Below are positions 1 to 7,602 of a stretch of 23,664 nucleotides of DNA, piece by piece (position 1 is the first letter of the stretch; every line of letters begins with the position of its first letter). The stretch is taken from positions 1 through 23,664 of the forward strand of contig JAVJVY010000021.1 in NCBI GenBank assembly GCA_040220895.1. Direction: 5' to 3'. The stretch is from UBA11591 sp040220895. Its GTDB lineage: Bacteria > Bacteroidota > Bacteroidia > Flavobacteriales_E > Vicingaceae. Position numbers and translations under genes: made by a program. The notes beneath the pieces are model-generated. The model ran no database searches. It was not told the origin of the DNA and worked only from the letters and a program-made list of their open reading frames with translations.

Positions 1-142
1 TGATTCACACTTGCCCCGGCCGGGCAAGGCTTGGATGCTCCGCCCGCCTTAGCGCCCAATAGTCTTCTGAATTACGAGTACATTAATGCGATTGGTAAAA
101 ATATAATCTTATGGACTTACCCCAGAAATACGGATTGATCCC
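1..142 (+). repeat. Left copy of an 18-kb-spaced inverted repeat
   Basis: The reverse complement of this stretch recurs at 18052-18178. Only about two base changes and one 15-base gap separate the copies; the gap is the segment gccttgcccggccgg, absent on the right. Similarity ends sharply after the block cggattgatccc at 131-142. The left edge is cut by the window start. No reading frame is apparent. A related, more diverged module lies at about 17909-18051. Confidence 0.85.
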
Positions 143-370
143 TGAATAGTCTCAAAAATGAATCTAAAGGGGAAATCCAATAGCCTAACTAACCGGGCAA
201 TAGCCAACAATAGCTTGCTGAACACTCTTTAAGCATGTTTAATTAGGATTCGAATGATTTCACGGGGCAAGGCAACCCCCGCCCTATTTTGGCGGGTCAG
301 CGCTCAAGCCTTCTTTAACATCATATTGCTATCCTAAGTACCGGTCACCTCAACTTTTTCAAACCGGCAA
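143..370. other. Noncoding stretch downstream of the arsC-like gene
   Basis: No credible gene is seen. The only structure I find is a GC-rich hairpin with arms cccgcc (278-283) and ggcggg (291-296) and a 7-base loop. It lies 75 bases beyond the stop of the minus-strand phosphatase/arsenate-reductase gene and could help end its transcript, but no T-run follows it on that strand. Confidence 0.4.
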
Positions 371-1087
371 TTATTTACCAGCCTCTAATTTCAGGTTTGT
401 TTGTGTCTTTACATAGTACGCCAGATAAAACATTTCGTGTGCGATCAGTCGCACGGTTTCATCATACTTCAAATCCTGTGATGGAGTATTGTCATAGTAC
501 CTGGGGTCTTCAAAGGGAAGAGAAAATCTCGCCTCAGCTCCCTGGACTATTGGACAGGATTTGTCCGCATCAGCGCAAACCATTAGGGCTCCAAAGCCTT
601 CCTGAGGGTTTTGTCGATCGGTGTATTTCTTGGAATACATGAGGTAAGCACCTGAACCATTTGAAAGTGAATAGACAGGATTAGCACCTGACTGAACACT
701 TGAGGCCTTAAATCCAGCCCGTTCTAAAGCAGCGACTGCATTTGGATGAAATGCGGTGCCTTCCAAACCACCGGAAAAGACCTGAATGCCTTTGATGCCG
801 TAATAAACCGCTGCAGTCTGCAGCCAGGCCTGTGCGATATGGCTTCTACGAGAGTTATGAGTGCAAATGACGATCACATTGGCGCGTCCATCTTCTTCTA
901 TCTTATTGACCAGAAAGTCTCCGATCTCTTCCAGCCGGGCTTTGCGTTCATCATTCACCTGGTCATACGCTGTGACCACCGTGCTGGTGTACTTCTTTAG
1001 TTTCTTATTCAGGGTTTGCGCATTCATCGTATTGGTATTACATAACAATAATGCGATCATTAAAAGGGAGAACATTCTGGTTTTCAT
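371..1087 (-). CDS. ArsC-like arsenate reductase / LMW phosphatase fold, predicted exported
   Basis: A 238-aa protein. Residues 1-24 look like a Sec signal peptide (Lys/Arg, then a Leu-rich core, then MNAQ). The mature part has the low-molecular-weight phosphatase P-loop C75-THNSR-R81 and an E-D-P motif near residue 194 holding the general-acid Asp. It also carries a C-x6-C pair (C171, C178) inside CADADKSCP. This last segment closely resembles the loop with Cys82 and Cys89 of thioredoxin-coupled ArsC, so the three Cys needed for arsenate reduction are all present. Databases may call it simply a protein-tyrosine-phosphatase. The odd point is the signal peptide, since classical ArsC is cytosolic. 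The gene follows arsR on the same strand after a 170-bp gap that carries an ArsR-type operator, so it probably has its own promoter. Confidence 0.82.
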   Translation of the reverse strand: MKTRMFSLLMIALLLCNTNTMNAQTLNKKLKKYTSTVVTAYDQVNDERKARLEEIGDFLVNKIEEDGRANVIVICTHNSRRSHIAQAWLQTAAVYYGIKGIQVFSGGLEGTAFHPNAVAALERAGFKASSVQSGANPVYSLSNGSGAYLMYSKKYTDRQNPQEGFGALMVCADADKSCPIVQGAEARFSLPFEDPRYYDNTPSQDLKYDETVRLIAHEMFYLAYYVKTQTNLKLEAGK

Positions 1088-1223
1088 GTGTATTTGGTGT
1101 TTTTAAGGTTTATTCAAGGTAAAGGGCCAGCTCATCGGTGCCTGCTATTGGCGCCTATCGTGCTTTCTGTACTTTTTTAGTGCCTGATCTGGCGCTCGAT
1201 GGCTTCCATGTTATCAATATATT

Positions 1224-1239
1224 ATAGCAATATTACGAT
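1224..1239 (-). promoter_or_regulatory. Candidate ArsR operator upstream of the arsC-like gene
   Basis: On the minus strand this reads ATCGTAATATTGCTAT. It matches the site in front of arsR (1600-1615) at 14 of 16 positions. Both contain AATATT in their centre. The site is about 137 bp upstream of the arsC-like start, inside an AT-rich stretch suited to a promoter. Confidence 0.5.
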
Positions 1240-1257
1240 TAATTAACTCAAATTTTT

Positions 1258-1593
1258 TTAGTCACAACATTGACCAGCGGGATCTTCGAATTGATTGAAA
1301 ATCTCCTCAAATTTTTGTTTGACTACCATCCAGACTTCCGGGTTAATACAGTAATTCACACTGGTTCCTTCCACAGTTCCTTGTATGATCCCAATGCTTT
1401 TGAGTTCTTTCAGATGCTGAGAGACCGTGGCCTGGGCAAGACCAAGCTCCCCTACCAAATGACCATTAACACAAGCTTTGGCTTTTAGTAAATACATGAT
1501 AATGGCTACACGGGCGGGGTGAGAAAACGCCTTTCCAAAGATCGCAATCTCGTTATGCTCATCCGTATAGTTCTGTATTTTAGTAACTCCCAT
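1258..1593 (-). CDS. arsR: ArsR-family metalloid-responsive repressor
   Basis: A 111-aa winged-helix protein of normal ArsR/SmtB length. The recognition region is QATVSQHLKELK (residues 54-65), preceded by the typical SHPARVAIIMYLL helix. Cys residues that could bind As(III) are C41 just before the HTH, C82 in the wing/strand region, and a terminal vicinal pair C109-C110. The classical ELCVC box is replaced by KACVNG, so the inducer site probably differs from the plasmid ArsR type. Start codon 1593 is 6 bases from a palindromic operator (1600-1615), which indicates autorepression. Its partner gene is the ArsC-like gene downstream; the rest of the arsenic genes lie 13 kb away across the defence operon. 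Confidence 0.9.
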   Translation of the reverse strand: MGVTKIQNYTDEHNEIAIFGKAFSHPARVAIIMYLLKAKACVNGHLVGELGLAQATVSQHLKELKSIGIIQGTVEGTSVNYCINPEVWMVVKQKFEEIFNQFEDPAGQCCD

Positions 1594-1599
1594 GATTTC

Positions 1600-1615
1600 A
1601 TCGCAATATTATGAT
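1600..1615 (-). promoter_or_regulatory. Candidate ArsR operator at the arsR start
   Basis: Minus-strand sequence ATCATAATATTGCGAT, an imperfect dyad of form ATCnnAATATTnnGAT, placed 6 bases before the arsR start codon. The near-identical site at 1224-1239 supports a shared regulator. Confidence 0.6.
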
Positions 1616-1991
1616 AAAAGATTGTACAAGCAAATGCTATTAGTGGATTTTTTTGGGTGTTCCCCCCTGCGGACCGGGTGATCCGTGCTGCACGGTAGTT
1701 GGCTCCTATCCCTTAACCCACCAAAAGAGAGCCGCTCCCCTCCTGCTGACTATCGGTTCCCTTCCTTTCCCCAAAGCGATGAGTCCTGATCTGAGGTCAT
1801 TAACCGTGCGCCTCCCTTCTTCCCGGCTTGGACAAAATAATCACTCCCAACACGCTTCCGACAGCTATCGGGTGGACCATACTTTTCCATTGATGAAAAG
1901 TATGCAAAAATCTAGACAGAATAATGCTTCCACCCACAGGCCAACGCATGGCCCGCTATTCTGTCAGGCCAACGCTCCTAGATGAAGAATT
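1616..1991. other. Structured noncoding region between arsR and the defence operon
   Basis: A plus-strand open frame over 1653-1985 has low-complexity, Pro/Ser/Arg-rich content and no recognisable domain, so I do not call it a gene. Two inverted repeats are clear: catacttttc/gaaaagtatg (1878-1887 and 1895-1904, 7-base loop) and gacagaata/tattctgtc (1915-1923 and 1957-1965, 33-base loop). A short direct repeat caggccaacgc occurs at 1937 and 1965. The base composition is richer in C than the defence operon next to it. Confidence 0.5.
1908..1965 (-). terminator. Possible terminator of the defence operon
   Basis: Read on the minus strand downstream of drmB, a 9-bp stem (arms 1957-1965 and 1915-1923) is followed within a few bases by a run of T (complement of 1906-1911). 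A second perfect 10-bp hairpin follows at 1878-1904. The long loop makes this a moderate call only. Confidence 0.35.
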
Positions 1992-3968
1992 CTACTTATC
2001 ATAATATGTCTCACTAAAGAAACCTATGCTAGGATCCTCCAGTGAACCAATTAAACTTGTTCGATCTAATAACATATTAAACTCTTCGCAACTTGTTTCT
2101 GGTACAATACAACAGTTATGGCAAGCAGAACCATTCACATTATCCGGACCCTGACCACTTGACCTACCTATATCTGAACAAACTGGATCAGCAGAACACC
2201 ATTGTGCATCTTCAATTGAACGTTTTACTAAATAGCCTAAATTATTTTCTTTGCCTTGTCGAACCAATCCACCCAATGATCCTTCGGAATCTCCAGACGA
2301 TGTATAGATTAATATCCCGTTCATTCTGGTATCTTCATTGGAACTGAAATAAAGTCGCTCTCTCAGAGATGATGAACCATATCCACAATCAAAGCATAAC
2401 TTCTTTATTAACAAATGAGTAAATGTGTGCATTGCTATAAAGAATGAATTTATTTCCCTAGGCCCATCTTGTGGCCTCCTTTTAAGCATTGCATAATGAT
2501 ATCTATTCAATATTTCTGAAAATGTATTTTCGTATTGTGTATTCCAACTATCAACTATGTCGTCTCTAAATTTTAAGAATATACCTTCCCCATAAACTTG
2601 CACAGCAGGAAGCCATTTAACAGGTTCGTTAGAGAGTTCATTTTTTTCGATTTTATTGTTAGGGTTGATCCTTGAAAAACCTTTGAAAACTCTGGTTTCT
2701 TTTAGTTTTTCTATCATTACAACACAATCGAAATACTGTTCTAAAAATTGTTGCACTTTATAATCATCAAAAGTTTTTTTTACTGCCTTAAAATCTGAAT
2801 TTTCCGAATCTCTCCCGTTCAATATATACCGATACTCTTCATATCTTAATTTCAATTCAGAAGGCATTGTTATTTCCTCCTCTTCTTGATCATCAGACAA
2901 AATTTCTGTAATCACTCCTGATAATAACTCATCTTTTTTTATAAGACCTTTAGTTACAAGCTGATTAGTACCTAAAATTGCTGGCAGAGTTACTTTTCCT
3001 TGATCTATTTCGTAAAAAGACTTTAATTCGTCTTTTCCTATCTCCTCAATAACCTTAAGAACAAATTCATTGGCATGCTCCGAGCCTTCAGGCAAATAAA
3101 TTGCTGATTGAATTTCCGAAAAATGAACGTTGGAAGCACCTCGAACTAATACCTGTAAATGATTATTACATCCTTTTGAATCCTTGATTCCCTCTAATCC
3201 TAACCACGGTCTTTGACCTAAACAATACTGCCCTGAAGGGTTGTGACTGTTTGGATTACTTTTATCAAACCTTTGCTCATCTCCCCTATCGAAACCAATT
3301 CTCGCCAGAGCACTATCAAATACTTCCTCTCCGTCCTTTCTAATGTTCATTAGACCTGCTAATGATCTTCTTTCACCACATGTACATTTCAGATTAATAC
3401 TTCCTAAATCACCAGAGCCACCTCCACTATGGTATGATAGTTCATGTTCCATACCATCGTTAGGAACTGGACCGTTGTGAACCCATTCTTTAAATGGAAC
3501 ATCTTGAATATGTCCCGCTGGACATGTCGCGACAAATCTAACAGGGATCATTTTGGCCTTGTACTTACTTTTTCCATCCCAACAGGCTGTACAGCCTATT
3601 CTTTTGTTTGGCTGACCTAAGGGTACCTTTCTCATTCTGCCGCATCTTGGGTTCGTGCAATAGTGCCAGCCTGGGAATCTTACCGCTGGGATTTTCAGAT
3701 AGTTATTTTTATTCCCAGACGTCTTATATTCGAATGGTCTGACGAAATAATTTACACCAAGTAAATTCTGCAATCTGATTTCATTGAAACGTAGTTCCTC
3801 TTCACTAATACTGTCAACTCCCCTATTTATTTTCCCTTGTTCAATTTGTTCATCCCATAGATTTAATCCGCAGACCATTACCGAAAGCTCTTCAGGAAAA
3901 TTCACAATTTGACCAATACCAAATGGTGACAATAATTGGCTACTTCGAACATTATTCTTTTTACTCAT
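1992..3968 (-). CDS. drmB: DrmB, DUF1998-domain protein of DISARM
   Basis: A 658-aa protein, counted from MSKKNN. It has the DUF1998 signature near the C terminus: CHNCCIVPETSCEEFN (about residues 616-631) followed by a LLDR motif. An N-terminal Cys cluster (C104, C109, C126, C129) is likely zinc-binding, with further CxC-type Cys near CTCGERRSL. In DISARM, DrmB forms a complex with the DrmA helicase and is needed for anti-phage defence. I chose the start at 3968, not the upstream ATG at 3992, because it overlaps the drmA stop by 8 bases (ATGAGTAA), matches the usual DrmB N terminus (SSQLLSPFGIGQIV), and has GAAGAAG just upstream. It is the last gene of the operon. Confidence 0.93.
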   Translation of the reverse strand: MSKKNNVRSSQLLSPFGIGQIVNFPEELSVMVCGLNLWDEQIEQGKINRGVDSISEEELRFNEIRLQNLLGVNYFVRPFEYKTSGNKNNYLKIPAVRFPGWHYCTNPRCGRMRKVPLGQPNKRIGCTACWDGKSKYKAKMIPVRFVATCPAGHIQDVPFKEWVHNGPVPNDGMEHELSYHSGGGSGDLGSINLKCTCGERRSLAGLMNIRKDGEEVFDSALARIGFDRGDEQRFDKSNPNSHNPSGQYCLGQRPWLGLEGIKDSKGCNNHLQVLVRGASNVHFSEIQSAIYLPEGSEHANEFVLKVIEEIGKDELKSFYEIDQGKVTLPAILGTNQLVTKGLIKKDELLSGVITEILSDDQEEEEITMPSELKLRYEEYRYILNGRDSENSDFKAVKKTFDDYKVQQFLEQYFDCVVMIEKLKETRVFKGFSRINPNNKIEKNELSNEPVKWLPAVQVYGEGIFLKFRDDIVDSWNTQYENTFSEILNRYHYAMLKRRPQDGPREINSFFIAMHTFTHLLIKKLCFDCGYGSSSLRERLYFSSNEDTRMNGILIYTSSGDSEGSLGGLVRQGKENNLGYLVKRSIEDAQWCSADPVCSDIGRSSGQGPDNVNGSACHNCCIVPETSCEEFNMLLDRTSLIGSLEDPSIGFFSETYYDK

Positions 3969-6900
3969 CTTCTTCGTTGTTAGTATTAGCATAAATACTT
4001 AAAACAGACTCTGTGTCAACACCTCGCATAGAAGTAGCTGTTGGGAAAGGAGTTGGTCTACCTTTTACGTCTTCACGTACTTCTGCACTACTTGCGTACA
4101 TAAGTGGATAGAAACCCTCTTTTTTTAGAATTTCAAAATTTCCAGCATCACCATAACTTTCTGCACCACCAATTCTCCATGATTGAATTCTATTGGACAA
4201 AAGATTTGAGGTATTGTTGATTTCGCTTGAGTCAACAAATTTGCATCGTTCTTCAATTATGCCCTCAATTATTGGTGCTAAATCTTCAAATTCATTCGAT
4301 ATAACAGGAGAATTAGATAAAGAATCTGAAGAAAAGTGACGCAATAATGCAATAAGAACAGCATGTAGGCCTTTCTGCCTTGCGTTAATAGAAAATGGTG
4401 TTACTGAAGTAGGCTCAACGCTTGAATACAAGCGACTATGATATCCTTGAAACTGTTCGTAATGTGACTTATCTCTTGGCTTTGATGAACTATAAAGAGT
4501 GAAAATTAGCCCAGGGCCTAACGGTACCTGTCTTCCTACTCTTGAGCTTGCTTGAATATATTCTGCAGTAGTCTTCGGTTGTCCATGAATGAACATAAAA
4601 CCAAGTCTTGAAATATCGACTCCAGTAGCGACCATATTGGTTGCCAAACATATGTCCAATGCGTTGGTCTTGCCAGAGTTATAGTTGGATTCAAGTTTTT
4701 TCAGTATTGAAGGGATTTCAGATGAACTAATTCTACTTGTTAATTCCTCGATTCTGTTGAGGTATCTTTTTTTCTCGTTATTAACTAAATCCCTATTTTG
4801 AATTTGTCCCAGGCGCTCAATTATATCACCATAGACTAACGAAGAGGCTCCTCCTAGTTCTCTTATACTATTAAAGTACCCAAGTAAAGTCCAGTAATAA
4901 TTGATCGCTTGCTCGCTACATGTTGCTGACAGTTCCTTAATTCGTTGAAGAACCATTGCATAAGTTCTAACAATTGATGTCTGTGCAGAAGGATATCCTG
5001 ATGCTAGAATGCCTACATATTTTCTTCCAGGAAAGAGTTGATTCCCATCTGCATCTGTCTCTGTCAAAGACTTTTCTTCAGAAAACCATGTATCTCCAAA
5101 TTCAAGTCCTTGAGCTGGGAATATGCTGATTTTATCACTGGCATATAAACTCTTGACCTGTTCAGATGCTCTGCTAATAGTAGCTGAGGAAGCAACAATC
5201 TTGGGAGCAATGTATTCACTCTCATTTCGAGATATAAAAGGTGGGGCAGTCTTCAAATAGTTATTGCATAAAGTTTGGACCATAGTTTCGTACAATCCAA
5301 CCATGGTCCCTAATGGACCTGCAATTAGGTGAAGCTCATCTTGAATTATAAGTTCAGGAGGGCATATTCTGTGAACATTTTCTGTATTACTCTTCCTAAA
5401 CCCGAATAGGCTTCCGGACACAGAACTCCAGGGTATCATTGCGAATTTATCTACAGTACCCAATAACAAAGTGGGAGGATTCTTGTAAATAGATTCATCT
5501 ACTACCTGAAGTGGAAGTGGTATATTTGAATACTCGCATAAACTATTCTCGCATTGAAAATATACCTCGCCATTTTTCCCATCCTCTTTATGCAATCCCT
5601 TAATTTTTGATACTTTATCATAGTTGTTGATATTTTCAACCTTGCCAATCTGTGTACCACAACAAGGGCATTTCATTACAACAAAATTATACTCCTCCTT
5701 AGAGTCTTTATTTAGCTTATTTAGTTGTGCCCTTGCTTCATCAATTTTATTTGGAGTTGATGATCCTCCTACCCATAATCCAATCGAAATCGGTTCATCC
5801 CCAAGTTCCCCAAACTCTAGTTCCTCTTCTCTTTTATTCTTGTTTTCAATCCTTATCAAATCACATGCGCATATTAAAGATGCTGCTCTTTCATATTGCT
5901 GGGTGGTCAGAAGTCTTAATGTATATCTCATTAACACAGTTGTGCCTCCATAATGATTCCAGTCAGAATCCTTTTTACCCTTAATTCTTCGATAGAAGAT
6001 ATTAAAAGCAGTCAAACCAAGGTAAGCCTCGGTTTTACCACCGCCTGTAGGAAACCATATTAAGTCAACAATCTCCCTTTCTTTAGATTTTGAATCAATT
6101 ATCGATTCAATGTTCATTAAGACAAAAGCTAATTGGAAAGGTCTCCATTTTCCATTGTATTTGCCTTTATGGAATTCTTCTAAAGACTCAAATTCACCTT
6201 TTTTTGTGCTTTCATCTAAAAATTCCAACGTCAATTTCTGTTTGGATGCAGAACCCGTCTTTTGCCATTTCCTCATTTTAGCCTTTGATCTCTGTTGCTG
6301 CCAGATCATTGCTCGATTCATCCATCTAAAACATTTTACCAGGTCCGATTGCTCATCTTCTTCCAACAAGAGATTAATTCCCTTTCTAATCCTAGCCAAC
6401 GATATCTTGCATTTTTTTACATTTGATTTTGCAGCATCATTGTAGTCTTTCAGATCTTCACTATTTACTTGTGATTCGATTGCATCAATCCAGATTTGAT
6501 ATTTTGAACTAAGTTCTTGTAAGCTATTCTTGGCTTTTGACCAATCTCCTAAATCAGAAAGTTCAAGCATACTTAATGTGACATGAGCTGTAGGAGCAAC
6601 TTGAGGCAGATCATAAACTGGAATTACAGACGTTTTGATTTGAGATACTTCTTCATACCCTGTATTTTCATCTATTTTAGAATTCCAACTAACTGACGTT
6701 CCATGACCTATTGAAAAAACTCTCTTTTTACTATATAATAGATTAAGCTCTTTCTCTTCATCTGTATCTGAAGCAAGAACTCTTTCTTTATATGGCTCTA
6801 TGAGTAAATGGTTTGATGTTGTTAAAATGAGCTCATTTTGATAAAGAATTTTATCGGCACTCCTAGAATCATCTGTTTCTGACTTTAGGGCATTAATCAG

Positions 6901-7602
6901 CACAAAAGTGAATGTTAATAAATTTTGTTTGGCATCTTGAATAGTAGTTCTATTAAAAACCCTTAAAACAAGCCAATCTTGACCTTTAGTATTCTTTTTA
7001 ATGACATGATTTATTGACTTCTTACCATCAGAAAATAATGAGGATAATCTAAGGTTTATTGGTTCTGGATTTATTGGTCTCCTTATCCAGTATTCAGAGT
7101 CGTAAGTATTTCCATCCTTGTCGACAGGGGTAAAAACTTCACCGTCTTTATTTATTTGTTTTTTTGGTTTTTTGTCATTGCCTTTTTGGTAGTATGCCGA
7201 ATAAATTTCTAAGGATATTTTGTCTTTGTCTTGTTCATTTTTGAACCGCACTGTGAAGCCCATTGCAGAAGGTAAGAATTGATTCGCCATCCCAACAGGT
7301 TCTTCTTCTAGTCCATCTCCAGAAAACATCCCTGATCTTTTATTCTCCTCTGCATCTCCAAGAGGCAGGTTAACTTCATCTTCAGGAAATTCTTTATCAT
7401 TCTGCTCGTTACCATTTACTTCTCCATGATTTATTTCTTGCTGAGGATACAGCATTCCTGCACCGTATCTAGCCTTTGGGGACCCATGCACACTAGCTAA
7501 TAAGATTTCTTCTCCTGTGTCTTCATCTACATAATTTGGGTTTGGAGATGGTCCAACAATTTCCCTTTTAACTGCTTCGACTATTTCATCTCTAATATTC
7601 AT
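3961..7602 (-). CDS. drmA: DrmA, DISARM SF2 helicase
   Basis: A 1213-aa helicase. The N terminus RDEIVEAVKREIVGP is typical of DrmA-type proteins. Helicase motifs are in order: Walker A PTGGGKTEAY (518-527), DELH box (755-758), SAT (806-808), motif V ATNMVATGVD (987-996) and motif VI QASSRVGR (1017-1024). A Cys pair CPCC (645-648) and C684/C689 between the first motifs form a probable zinc site. DrmA is the motor of DISARM and binds DNA with DrmB. The start codon directly abuts the stop of the NERD-helicase gene, and its end overlaps drmB by 8 bases, so the genes are very probably translated together. All motor motifs look intact. Confidence 0.94.
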   Translation of the reverse strand: MNIRDEIVEAVKREIVGPSPNPNYVDEDTGEEILLASVHGSPKARYGAGMLYPQQEINHGEVNGNEQNDKEFPEDEVNLPLGDAEENKRSGMFSGDGLEEEPVGMANQFLPSAMGFTVRFKNEQDKDKISLEIYSAYYQKGNDKKPKKQINKDGEVFTPVDKDGNTYDSEYWIRRPINPEPINLRLSSLFSDGKKSINHVIKKNTKGQDWLVLRVFNRTTIQDAKQNLLTFTFVLINALKSETDDSRSADKILYQNELILTTSNHLLIEPYKERVLASDTDEEKELNLLYSKKRVFSIGHGTSVSWNSKIDENTGYEEVSQIKTSVIPVYDLPQVAPTAHVTLSMLELSDLGDWSKAKNSLQELSSKYQIWIDAIESQVNSEDLKDYNDAAKSNVKKCKISLARIRKGINLLLEEDEQSDLVKCFRWMNRAMIWQQQRSKAKMRKWQKTGSASKQKLTLEFLDESTKKGEFESLEEFHKGKYNGKWRPFQLAFVLMNIESIIDSKSKEREIVDLIWFPTGGGKTEAYLGLTAFNIFYRRIKGKKDSDWNHYGGTTVLMRYTLRLLTTQQYERAASLICACDLIRIENKNKREEELEFGELGDEPISIGLWVGGSSTPNKIDEARAQLNKLNKDSKEEYNFVVMKCPCCGTQIGKVENINNYDKVSKIKGLHKEDGKNGEVYFQCENSLCEYSNIPLPLQVVDESIYKNPPTLLLGTVDKFAMIPWSSVSGSLFGFRKSNTENVHRICPPELIIQDELHLIAGPLGTMVGLYETMVQTLCNNYLKTAPPFISRNESEYIAPKIVASSATISRASEQVKSLYASDKISIFPAQGLEFGDTWFSEEKSLTETDADGNQLFPGRKYVGILASGYPSAQTSIVRTYAMVLQRIKELSATCSEQAINYYWTLLGYFNSIRELGGASSLVYGDIIERLGQIQNRDLVNNEKKRYLNRIEELTSRISSSEIPSILKKLESNYNSGKTNALDICLATNMVATGVDISRLGFMFIHGQPKTTAEYIQASSRVGRQVPLGPGLIFTLYSSSKPRDKSHYEQFQGYHSRLYSSVEPTSVTPFSINARQKGLHAVLIALLRHFSSDSLSNSPVISNEFEDLAPIIEGIIEERCKFVDSSEINNTSNLLSNRIQSWRIGGAESYGDAGNFEILKKEGFYPLMYASSAEVREDVKGRPTPFPTATSMRGVDTESVLSIYANTNNEEDE

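Noticed and set aside
1653..1985. 110-aa plus-strand open frame between arsR and drmB
   Set aside because: Composition is biased and low in information, it spans two strong hairpins, and it matches no family I know; treated as noncoding.
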